From Armatimonadaceae bacterium (GTDB lineage Bacteria; Armatimonadota; Armatimonadia; Armatimonadales; Armatimonadaceae): a stretch of 10,338 nucleotides of DNA. Below are positions 1-6,002 of this stretch, piece after piece. Made by a program: the position numbers and the translations under genes. The notes under the pieces were generated by a model. The model made no database searches and was not told the origin of the DNA. It saw only the letters and a list, made by a program, of their open reading frames with translations. Location: assembly GCA_030446525.1 (NCBI GenBank), contig JAUJNC010000146.1:1-10338 (forward strand), read 5' to 3'. The stretch's first letter is position 1. Each line of letters starts with the position of its first letter.

Positions 1-501
1 CTCACCGAGAACCTGGCGCTCGGCGTCCACGACAACCCCGGCTACCGGCGCGGGCCGCTGCTCCGGTGGCCGCGCCTGCGGGAACGCGCAGCGCACCTGA
101 TGGCCCGGTACGACGTGCGGGCGGCCGGACCGGACGTGCCCGCGCGGGCGCTGTCCGGCGGCAACCAGCAGAAGGTGGTGATCGCGCGGGCGCTTGCCGA
201 GAAGCCGCGCGTCGTCGTCGCGGTGAACCCGACGCGCGGCCTCGACGTGGGCGCGACAGCATACGTGCACGAAACCCTGCGCGCGGCGCGGGCCGGGGGG
301 GCGGCGATCGTCCTCTTCTCGACCGAGCTCGACGAGGTGCTCGCGCTCGCTTCGGAACGCGTGGCGGTCCTGTACGAGGGCGCCTTCTCCGGCATCGTCC
401 CGCGCGGCGCCCCGCGCGAGCAGATCGGCCTGCTGATGGGCGGGCGACCGTTCGCACAGGACGGTCCTGCGCCGGCGGGGCCGGCGGGGGGCGCCGCGTG
501 A
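1..501 (+). CDS. BMP-family ABC transporter ATP-binding protein, C-terminal part (5' end outside window)
   Basis: This is the 3' end of an open frame that enters from the left edge. Its product is the second nucleotide-binding domain of a double-domain ATPase of the RbsA/YufO type, which powers import from the cytoplasmic side. The visible part has an ENLALG stretch at the start, the ABC signature LSGGNQQK (about residues 52-59 of the fragment), a Walker B/D-loop region ending in NPTRGLDVGA, and the switch region FSTELDEV, where Ser replaces the usual H-loop His, as is common in the C-terminal half of this family. Walker A lies outside the window. The stop TGA overlaps the GTG start of the first permease (GTGA at 498-501), so the two are translationally coupled. 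The adjoining permeases are of YufP and YufQ type, which points to a nucleoside or related substrate rather than ribose. The substrate is inferred, not seen. Confidence 0.93.
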   Translation, partial: LTENLALGVHDNPGYRRGPLLRWPRLRERAAHLMARYDVRAAGPDVPARALSGGNQQKVVIARALAEKPRVVVAVNPTRGLDVGATAYVHETLRAARAGGAAIVLFSTELDEVLALASERVAVLYEGAFSGIVPRGAPREQIGLLMGGRPFAQDGPAPAGPAGGAA

Positions 502-1592
502 GCGCCCCGCCCGCCGCGGGGGCGCGCCTGCCCGTCGCGGCCCTCCTGCGCGACCTGCCGCTGCTCCTGCTCTTCGCCCTGCTCGGCCTCCTCGCCCTGG
601 CAGTGATCATCGCGGCGGCGGGCGCGTCCCCGCTCGCGGTGGCTCATGCGCTCGCGTACGGGGCGTTCGGCTCGACCTACAACGTGTCCGAGACACTGGT
701 ACAGAGCGTGCCCTTGCTCCTCACCGGGCTCGGCGTCGCCCTGGCGTTCCGCTGCCGCCTTTTCAACATCGGCGCGGAAGGGCAGCTGTTGGTCGGGGCC
801 ATCGCCGCCACGTGGGCGGGAACCCGCCTTTCGCCGACCGCCCTGCTGCATCTGCCGCTCCTGCTTCTTATCGGCGCCTTTGCCGGCGCCCTGTGGGCGG
901 GCGTGGCGGCGCTTCTGAAGATCCGCCGGGGCGTGCCCGAGGTGCTCTCGACCCTGCTGCTCAACTTCGTCGCCATCCAGATGGTCGCCTGGATGGTGCG
1001 CGGCCCCTTACAGGAAGCGGCCCGGCAGTTCCCCTGGTCGGACAAGATCGCCGTCCCCGCGCGCCTCGTGCTCCTGCTCCCCGGCACACGCCTGCACGCG
1101 GGCGTGGTTCTGGCGCTCGCGCTGGCCGTCGCCGCCTGGTTCTACCTGGCCTGGGCGGCGGGCGGCTTCGCCCTGCGCGCGGTCGGGGCGGGGCCGGAGG
1201 CGGCCGAAGCCGCGGGCATACCGGTGGCCCGGACGCAGGCGGCGACGTTCCTGCTGTCGGGCGCACTCTGCGGGCTGGCGGGCGCCATCCAGATCAGCGG
1301 CGTCACCTACTATCTTTCCGACAACTACTCGCCAGGCTACGGCTACACAGCCATCGCGGTGGCCCTGCTGGGCAACCTGTCACCGCTCGCCGTCGTGCCC
1401 TCGGCCCTGTTCTTCGGCGCGCTCACGGCGGGCTCGAGTGCGGTGCAGCGCGCGGGGGTCGCCTCGGTCGTGGTCCAGATCCTCCAGGCGCTGGCACTTT
1501 TCTCCCTCCTCGGCTACGCCTGGGCGCGGGAGCGGCTGCCTCACCCCCCCGCCCCCCCTCTTCGGGGCCAAGAGGGGAGAAAGGCCGTATGA
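498..1592 (+). CDS. BMP-family (nucleoside-type) ABC transporter permease 1, YufP-like
   Basis: This integral membrane subunit is 364 residues long. The GTG at 498 was chosen because it overlaps the upstream stop and is followed by a short polar leader and then a long hydrophobic segment (about residues 20-42). The family hallmark FNIGAEGQ is at residues 89-96, next to a YNVSETL stretch at 61-67. Several further hydrophobic helices follow, with the motif LRAVGAGPEAAEAAGI in the cytoplasmic loop that would contact the ATPase. This matches the larger permease of the BmpA/YufN-type nucleoside importers. The last 17 or so residues (PHPPAPPLRGQEGRKAV) are not family sequence: they are encoded by a G/C-rich hairpin repeat that has replaced or extended the natural C-terminus. 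The stop overlaps the next start as ATGA at 1589-1592. Confidence 0.93.
   Translation: MSAPPAAGARLPVAALLRDLPLLLLFALLGLLALAVIIAAAGASPLAVAHALAYGAFGSTYNVSETLVQSVPLLLTGLGVALAFRCRLFNIGAEGQLLVGAIAATWAGTRLSPTALLHLPLLLLIGAFAGALWAGVAALLKIRRGVPEVLSTLLLNFVAIQMVAWMVRGPLQEAARQFPWSDKIAVPARLVLLLPGTRLHAGVVLALALAVAAWFYLAWAAGGFALRAVGAGPEAAEAAGIPVARTQAATFLLSGALCGLAGAIQISGVTYYLSDNYSPGYGYTAIAVALLGNLSPLAVVPSALFFGALTAGSSAVQRAGVASVVVQILQALALFSLLGYAWARERLPHPPAPPLRGQEGRKAV
1555..1577 (+). repeat. G/C-rich hairpin repeat inside the permease 1 tail
   Basis: CCCCTCTT (1555-1562) and AAGAGGGG (1570-1577) form a perfect 8-bp stem around a 7-base loop. The left arm sits in a C-run (1552-1558), and the right arm runs into a purine stretch, GGGGAGAAAGG, that also serves as the Shine-Dalgarno region for the ATG at 1589. 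It resembles the hairpin at 2483-2522 in its polypyrimidine/polypurine arms. Dispersed elements of this look that encode Pro-rich then Gly/Arg-rich protein tails are known in several phyla. Membership of one family here is inferred from only two copies. Confidence 0.6.
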
Positions 1593-2482
1593 CGGCCGAA
1601 GCGGCGCTCTCCTTCCTGACGCAGACCCTTGCCGCGGCCACGCCGCTCCTTCTGGCATCCCTGGGCGAGGTCTTCACCGAGCGGGCCGGCGTTCTCAACG
1701 TCGGCCTGGAAGGGCTGCTCCTGCTCGGCGCCCTGGCGGCCGTCGTGGTCGCGGTCCTGACCGGCGCGCCCGGGCCGGGGCTTGTCGCCGCGGTCCTGGC
1801 CGGGGTGGCCGGGGCGGCCCTGTTCGCCCTCTTCGGCGTGGCGCTGCGCCGCGATCAGGTGATCGTGGGCACGACGCTGAACTTCCTCGCCCTGGGCCTC
1901 ACGGGCGTGCTGTACCGCGCGTGGCTGCAGTCCGCCGGCGCGGGCGCACCCGCGCCGGCCGCGCCCACCCTGCCGCGCGTCTTCGGCGAGGGCGGCACGG
2001 CGGTCAACGGGCTGACGCTGTTTTCGCTGCTCCTGGCGGGGCTGTCCCACGGGCTCCTGTTCCGCACGCGGCTCGGCGTCGCGCTGCGTGCCGCGGGCGA
2101 GGTGCCGGAGGCGGCGGCCGCGGGGGGTACAGCCGTGCCCCGCCTGCGCGTGCTCGTCCTGCTGTTCGCCGGCGCGCTCTGCGGGGCGGGGGGCGCGGCG
2201 CTGTCGATCGGCTACAACAACTCGTTCACCGAGGGCATGACCGGCGGGCGCGGCTTCATCGCGCTCGCGATCGTCGTCTTCGGGCGCTGGACCCCATCGG
2301 GCGCCCTGGGGGCGTCGCTCCTGTTCGCCGCCTCGGATGTCGCGCAGGCGCGTCTCCAGGCGGCCGGATTTTTCGCGATCCCTTACCCGGTCTTCCTCGC
2401 CGTCCCGTACCTGCTGACACTGGCGGCCCTCGCGCTGCGCGGCGCCAAGGTCCGCGCCCCGGCGGCGCTCGGGGAGCCGTAG
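1589..2482 (+). CDS. BMP-family (nucleoside-type) ABC transporter permease 2, YufQ-like
   Basis: The second membrane subunit has 297 residues. It starts at the ATG of the ATGA overlap, with a purine-rich Shine-Dalgarno region just upstream. The hallmark ERAGVLNVGLEG lies at residues 31-42 after the first helix, as expected for YufQ/NupC-type permeases. Further hydrophobic segments follow, with the coupling-loop motif LRAAGEVPEAAAAGG and the conserved GRGFIALAIVVFGRW near the end. Together with permease 1 it should form the heterodimeric channel. The periplasmic BmpA-like binding protein is not in view and probably lies upstream of the window. The stop TAG (2480-2482) directly abuts a strong hairpin that may end the transcript. 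Confidence 0.93.
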   Translation: MTAEAALSFLTQTLAAATPLLLASLGEVFTERAGVLNVGLEGLLLLGALAAVVVAVLTGAPGPGLVAAVLAGVAGAALFALFGVALRRDQVIVGTTLNFLALGLTGVLYRAWLQSAGAGAPAPAAPTLPRVFGEGGTAVNGLTLFSLLLAGLSHGLLFRTRLGVALRAAGEVPEAAAAGGTAVPRLRVLVLLFAGALCGAGGAALSIGYNNSFTEGMTGGRGFIALAIVVFGRWTPSGALGASLLFAASDVAQARLQAAGFFAIPYPVFLAVPYLLTLAALALRGAKVRAPAALGEP

Positions 2483-2522
2483 CCTACCCCCTTTCCCTGG
2501 GAGGGAGGGGAAGGGGGATAGG
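2483..2522 (+). terminator. long G/C hairpin after the ABC operon (terminator-like or dispersed repeat)
   Basis: An inverted repeat starts right after the permease 2 stop. CCTACCCCCTTTCCCT (2483-2498) pairs with the 3' arm ending AGGGGGATAGG (2506-2522), giving 16 pairs with one bulged A (2518), one T-G wobble (2494/2510) and a 7-base loop, GGGAGGG. No U-tract follows, so it is not a classical intrinsic terminator. The loop plus right arm also fit a G-quadruplex pattern (GGG-A-GGG-A-GGGG-AA-GGGGG, 2499-2517). It could stop transcription, protect the 3' end, or be a copy of the dispersed repeat also seen at 1555-1577. Confidence 0.6.
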
Positions 2523-2577
2523 CGGGAACCACCGTCCTTGTTTGGCTGTCGCTTACAGCGGGGAAGCAATTGACGAA

Positions 2578-3429
2578 ATGGCAACGATGTACCTGCGGCG
2601 GCGGGTGGCCTTCTCCGCCGGCCACGCCTACTGGCTGCCGAACAAGAGCGACGCGGAGAACCGGCGGCTGTTCGGGCCGTGGGCGTCGCGCTGGGGCCAC
2701 GGGCATAACTACGTGGTCGAGGCCACGGTGGCCGGGGAGATCGACGAACGCACCGGCATGGTGGTCAACATCACCGACGTGGACCGCGCGCTCAAGCGGA
2801 ACGTGACCGGGCCGCTGGCCGACAAGCACCTGAACTACGAGGTGCCCCATTTCCGGGACACGCCGCCGACCCTCGAGAACATCGCCCGGTTCGTCGCCGA
2901 CCAGTTCGCCTCGCATTTCGACGACCCGGCGGCGCGGCTGGTCCGAGTGGTCGTATGGGAGTCGCCGACGCTCTGGGCAACCTACCTTACGGAGAAGAAA
3001 ATGATCGCGCTCACGCGCTCGCTGGATTTCGCCGCCTCGCACCGCCTCCATGCGCCGGCCCTTTCCGACGCCGAGAACGGCGAGATCTTCGGCAAGTGCA
3101 ACAACCCGAACGGCCACGGCCACAACTACGGTGTCGAGGTGACCGTGGTCGGCGACCCGGACCCCGTTACCGGGATGCTGGTGGATCTTTCCGCGTTCGA
3201 CGACGTGTTGGACCGCGAGGTCATGGCCCGCTTCGACCACAAGCACCTGAACCTCGACACGACCGACTTCGCCGGGGTCAACCCGACGTCGGAGAACCTG
3301 ACGCGCGCCATCTGGGACCACCTGGAAGGCGAGATCCCCGCCCCGGCACGCCTGTACCGGGTCGTGGTCCGCGAAACGGACCGCAATTACTTCGAGTATT
3401 ATGGGGAGAACGACGGCCCGCTGCTCTGA
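2578..3429 (+). CDS. tandem-domain 6-pyruvoyl-tetrahydropterin synthase (PTPS/QueD superfamily)
   Basis: The protein is 283 residues, twice the usual PTPS length, with two complete domains joined almost without linker (about 1-141 and 142-283). PTPS converts 7,8-dihydroneopterin triphosphate, the FolE product, to 6-pyruvoyl-tetrahydropterin. Domain 2 has everything needed: zinc ligands H155, H180 and H182, catalytic Cys C174 in [11 protein letters not shown], the Asp-His pair D220-H221 (DHKHLN) and the pterin-anchoring Glu in VVVRET. C-x5-HGH spacing is that of the animal-type enzyme rather than of QueD (C-x3-HGH). Domain 1 keeps the zinc His set (H16, H41, H43) and a Glu in VVVWES, but has W35 in place of the Cys and A81-D82 in place of Asp-His, so it is probably not a PTPS catalyst. 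The start ATG has a GGGGAAG 11 bases upstream. Context with folE and a reductase suggests biopterin synthesis. A queuosine role is less likely because no QueE/QueC is near. Confidence 0.9.
   Translation: MATMYLRRRVAFSAGHAYWLPNKSDAENRRLFGPWASRWGHGHNYVVEATVAGEIDERTGMVVNITDVDRALKRNVTGPLADKHLNYEVPHFRDTPPTLENIARFVADQFASHFDDPAARLVRVVVWESPTLWATYLTEKKMIALTRSLDFAASHRLHAPALSDAENGEIFGKCNNPNGHGHNYGVEVTVVGDPDPVTGMLVDLSAFDDVLDREVMARFDHKHLNLDTTDFAGVNPTSENLTRAIWDHLEGEIPAPARLYRVVVRETDRNYFEYYGENDGPLL
2991..3003 (+). promoter_or_regulatory. internal ribosome binding site and ATG at the PTPS domain junction
   Basis: GGAGAAG at 2991-2997 lies 6 bases (from the end of GGAG) before an in-frame ATG at 3001. This is a better Shine-Dalgarno arrangement than that of the annotated start at 2578. 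Starting here would give a 142-residue stand-alone PTPS with a normal N-terminus ([16 protein letters not shown]). Either the fused gene also makes the active domain alone, or the site is a relic of two once separate genes. Confidence 0.5.
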
Positions 3430-3533
3430 CGACATCGGGAACGCGGAGCGCTGCCGGGACGTCAGAAAAAGCGGAGGCACGGGGGCGAGCGCCCGCCCAC
3501 AGCCGCACTATCGACGAAAGAGCGAACCGACGA

Positions 3534-5078
3534 ATGCTACAAGACCACTACCGGGACATCCTCAAGGAGATCGGCGAGGATCCCGAGCGCGAAGGCCTTC
3601 TGCGCACTCCCTACCGCGCCCAGGAAGCGATGAAGTTCCTGACCAAAGGCTACCGCCAGGACCTCAGCGAGCTCCTGAACGGCGCCATATTTGAAGAAGA
3701 CTACGACGACATGGTGATCGTCCGGGATATTGAGTTTTACTCGCTATGCGTGCCGAGCAAGCAACTCGTGAACGCCGTTGATGGCGTGCGGCAGGCGCTT
3801 GATATCCGGGCAGGCGACCAACTCTGGACGTTGCACGAGGGCCATGTCGTTCCCACGACGGTGACGCGTGTCACGAGCCGCAAAGCCCGCGAGCTTGTCG
3901 CAGTCGCGACAGAAAAAGGGACAGTGCGCGTCACGCTGGATCACCCGTTCGCCACACCTGATGGCTGGGTAGAAGCGAAGGACTTAGAGGGCCGGTGGGT
4001 GGAGTGGACGCCGCCCAAGAGCTTGTGCCGACGACGCTATCAGCCTCAGATGGGATACTCGTTTGGCTACGCTGTCGGTGCGATGGGTGCAGACGGGACA
4101 GTTGGCAACCGTTATATCTCACTGATCGTTAACGAGGAGGCATTTGCGCGGCGTTTCGCTGACAACCTGAAGAACGCTTTCGGTGTTGATGCGCAGGTCG
4201 AGCCGGTCGAGCGACCGTCCGGCTTCACCGGGCGGCAGACACCGGGCTACCGCGTGCGCGTGGTCTCGTCGTACTTAGCCGATCTGTTTCGCCAGTACGC
4301 AGGCGGTGATGCGCACCACATGCGGCACCGCTTCCCACGTGTCGTGCTCAGTTCGCTGGGCACTTTCGAGGGCTTTCTAGACGGCTACGTAGAGGGCGAC
4401 GGCTTCCGAAATAGGCGCAGTGCCGGGCGAACCGTGATCAGTGGCAATGTCGCTTTCCTCCAAGAACTAGCCTCAATTATCGGTGCGCGCTTCACGCCTG
4501 TTGCTCCGGGATGGGGGGGCGCTTCCAAGGTATACATTGCGGATAGCTGGCAGCGGCGCCATGGCTTCAAGCAGGAGTCCCACCGGACGGACCTTGCCGA
4601 GTCGCGGTGGGTAAAGGTGCAACGAGTCACGCCGTGCACTGCTCTCGGAAAGAAGCCGTACACCGTTTATAGCTTTACCTGTGAACCGCACCCAACGTTT
4701 CTCGTCAACGGGCACTTAACGCATAACTGCGAGCATCATCTACTGCCATTTTTTGGGCGTGCCCATGTCGGCTACATCCCGAACGGCAAGATCGTGGGCA
4801 TCTCCAAGGTCGCGCGCATCGTGGACATGTTCTCGCGGCGGCTCCAGGTGCAGGAGCGGCTGACGATCGAGGTCGCCCAGGCGATGCAGGAAGCGCTCCA
4901 GCCGCGTGGCGTCGCCGTGGTGACCGAAGCCAAGCACATGTGCATGTTGATGCGCGGTGTGGAGAAGCAGAACTCGCTCGTGACGTCGTCGCACGTGCTG
5001 GGCGCGTTCCGCGAGGACCGGACGACCCGCGAAGAGTTCATGCAGCACATCGGCCGTCAGCCGGCGGCCGGCTTTTAG
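3534..5078 (+). CDS. folE: GTP cyclohydrolase I precursor interrupted by an intein
   Basis: The frame encodes 514 residues. Removing the intein (72-398) leaves a standard 187-residue FolE, which turns GTP into 7,8-dihydroneopterin triphosphate, the entry step to folate, biopterin and deazapurines. The N-extein has [14 protein letters not shown] and stops at IEFYSL (residue 71). The C-extein resumes at [20 protein letters not shown] (399 on), then QVQERLT and [11 protein letters not shown]399 and C470 with the CEHH His residues correspond to the zinc site. The ATG at 3534 gives the usual family N-terminus. Its ribosome binding site is weak, with only a GAAAG about 14 bases upstream. The 104-base gap after PTPS shows no clear promoter. 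The reductase gene starts 8 bases downstream. The enzyme should be inactive until spliced, because the intein separates the substrate pocket from the zinc-ligand loop. Confidence 0.95.
   Translation: MLQDHYRDILKEIGEDPEREGLLRTPYRAQEAMKFLTKGYRQDLSELLNGAIFEEDYDDMVIVRDIEFYSLCVPSKQLVNAVDGVRQALDIRAGDQLWTLHEGHVVPTTVTRVTSRKARELVAVATEKGTVRVTLDHPFATPDGWVEAKDLEGRWVEWTPPKSLCRRRYQPQMGYSFGYAVGAMGADGTVGNRYISLIVNEEAFARRFADNLKNAFGVDAQVEPVERPSGFTGRQTPGYRVRVVSSYLADLFRQYAGGDAHHMRHRFPRVVLSSLGTFEGFLDGYVEGDGFRNRRSAGRTVISGNVAFLQELASIIGARFTPVAPGWGGASKVYIADSWQRRHGFKQESHRTDLAESRWVKVQRVTPCTALGKKPYTVYSFTCEPHPTFLVNGHLTHNCEHHLLPFFGRAHVGYIPNGKIVGISKVARIVDMFSRRLQVQERLTIEVAQAMQEALQPRGVAVVTEAKHMCMLMRGVEKQNSLVTSSHVLGAFREDRTTREEFMQHIGRQPAAGF
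3747..4727 (+). mobile_element. FolE intein with LAGLIDADG homing endonuclease domain
   Basis: This 327-residue in-frame insertion has intein splicing blocks in order. Block A begins at Cys1 ([14 protein letters not shown]). Block B has TLDHPF with T63 and H66. Block F is [16 protein letters not shown], followed by the terminal HN (H326, N327), and the +1 extein residue is Cys. Between the splicing blocks is a two-motif endonuclease: [13 protein letters not shown] (106-118, D116) and [10 protein letters not shown] (210-219, D218). Both acidic residues are intact, so cutting activity is plausible. Base composition differs from the surroundings: 4081-4140 has 32 G+C of 60, against 47 of 60 at 5221-5280 in the next gene. 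It therefore looks like a recent arrival by homing. Splicing would be the standard class 1 Cys/Asn-Cys route. Boundaries are set by Cys1 and HN/C and by rejoining to an uninterrupted FolE sequence. Confidence 0.96.
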
Positions 5079-5086
5079 GGGCGGCC

Positions 5087-5787
5087 ATGGACCCGGAACG
5101 CGTCTGTCTGATCACGGGGGCCAGCCGCGGCATCGGTCGCGCGACGGCCTTGGCGCTGCACCGGTCGGGCTGGCGCCTGTCGCTCGCGGCGCGATCGGAG
5201 GGCGCGCTCGCCGAACTGGTGCGCGAAACCGGCGGCGGGCACCTGGCCGCCGTCTGCGACGTGACCGCCGAGGCCGACGTCGCCCGTGTCGTCGCGGCGA
5301 CGGTGGAGCGCTTCGGCAGGCTTGACGCCCTGGTCTGCGCCGCCGGTGTGGGCGCCTTCGCCCCGACGGCCCAATCCACGCTCGCGGACTGGGATGCCCA
5401 GATCGCCGTGAACCTGACGGGCACCTACCTGGCCTGCCGCGAGGCGCTCAAAGGGATGCTGCCGCGGCGCTCGGGTCACCTGGTCACGATCCTGTCCGTC
5501 GCCTCCAGGGTCGCTTTCCCGGCGTCGGCGGCCTACTGCGCGTCCAAGTGGGGCGCGTACGGGCTGACCAAGGTGCTGGCCGAGGAGGTGCGCCGCGAAG
5601 GCATCCGCGTCACCGCCGTCCTGCCCGGCTCGACCGACACCCCTTCTGGGACGCCATCGGCGGCCTGCGCCGCGAGGACATGCTCCCCGCCGCCCGCATC
5701 GCCGACGCCGTCCGCTACGCCCTGGAATCCCCGCCCGACGCGTCGGTGGACGAGATACAGATCATGCCCCCGAAGGGCATCCTGTAG
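5087..5787 (+). CDS. short-chain dehydrogenase/reductase (candidate sepiapterin-type reductase), apparent 1-base frameshift
   Basis: The ATG at 5087 lies 8 bases after folE, with GGGG as ribosome binding site. The product is a classical SDR: NAD(P) motif TGASRGIG (10-17), acidic D58, CAAG (85-88), N109, catalytic S137 and YCASK (Y150, K154). After residue 185 (GSTDT, near 5642) the frame is lost. The continuation PFWDAIGGLRRED... to PPKGIL* lies in the next frame and ends at the TAG at 5785. Adding one C to the run ACCCCTT (5639-5646) restores a normal 233-residue protein, so this is either a sequencing or assembly slip in a homopolymer or a real recent mutation. Unrepaired, the frame stays open right through the antiporter to 8062, giving a false 991-residue fusion. 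Position after PTPS and folE suggests reduction of 6-pyruvoyl-tetrahydropterin or sepiapterin. Sequence alone shows only a generic SDR. Confidence 0.85.
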
Positions 5788-5944
5788 CCCGGTGTATCTT
5801 TCGGCGGCGCACCGCCGCCGCGCTGGCCCCCGCCAGCCCCATTCCCGACAGCGCCAGGGTAGCCGGTTCCGAGATCGGTGTGCCTACAGGGGCGGCCAAG
5901 CCGGCGAATCTACCACATGCTACCGTGGTGTAAAGCTGGGGCAT
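5762..5944 (-). pseudogene. remnant carrying a PEP-CTERM-like sorting signal
   Basis: A 60-codon minus-strand frame, opening with ATG at 5942-5944, includes EPATLALSGMGLAGASAAAV followed by RRRK (residues 26-49, 5869-5798). This has the plan of a PEP-CTERM tail: the EPATLAL motif, a hydrophobic helix, then an Arg cluster. Such tails end secreted proteins that exosortase processes at the membrane. Here there is no signal peptide or passenger domain upstream, and about 11 extra residues follow the Arg cluster and overlap the SDR end. It looks like the leftover 3' end of a deleted gene. The low-complexity GC-rich sequence leaves some risk of chance resemblance. Confidence 0.5.
5802..5837 (+). 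terminator. two consecutive GC hairpins after the reductase gene
   Basis: CGGCGG-CGCA-CCGCCG (5802-5817) and GCTGGC-CCCC-GCCAGC (5822-5837) are two perfect 6-bp stems with 4-base loops, 15 and 35 bases after the reductase stop. No U-tract follows. They could end the pterin operon transcript in either orientation, but they coincide with the minus-strand PEP-CTERM-like remnant, so the stems may be by-products of its Ala/Arg codons. The rest of 5838-5980 holds nothing else I can name. Confidence 0.35.
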
Positions 5945-5982
5945 ACGAGGGAAACAGCACGCTTTTTTACCAGGTCCAGGCT

Positions 5983-6002
5983 GAGGTACAATGGTTGTGT
6001 GA
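5983..6002 (+). promoter_or_regulatory. possible -10 box or mini-ORF at the antiporter start
   Basis: TACAAT at 5987-5992 resembles a -10 box and lies 6 bases before the GTG start at 5999, so a transcript from it would be essentially leaderless. No convincing -35 box is present; TTTTTA at 5964-5969 is the nearest. Alternatively, GAGG (5983-5986) serves the ATG at 5991, which reads only three codons to a TGA (6000-6002) overlapping the GTG start, a layout that could couple translation. The two readings are not resolved by sequence. Confidence 0.3.

Noticed and set aside
1541..2584. A 347-codon minus-strand frame under permease 2
   Set aside because: Low-complexity Arg/Gln/Glu/Gly sequence without domains; the + strand encodes a clear permease.
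3466..3500. GGAGG near 3472 as ribosome binding site of a longer FolE
   Set aside because: There is no ATG, GTG or TTG in the folE frame close downstream of it; the ATG at 3534 gives the expected FolE N-terminus.
3746..4727. Reading the folE insertion as a group I intron or a separate endonuclease gene
   Set aside because: The frame is open throughout, the ends are Cys1 and His-Asn/Cys with splicing blocks A, B and F, and no independent start, stop or intron core is seen.
5906..5932. Small inverted repeat ACCAC/GTGGT before the antiporter as an operator
   Set aside because: Only 5 pairs around an 8-base loop, which is common by chance, with no second copy nearby.
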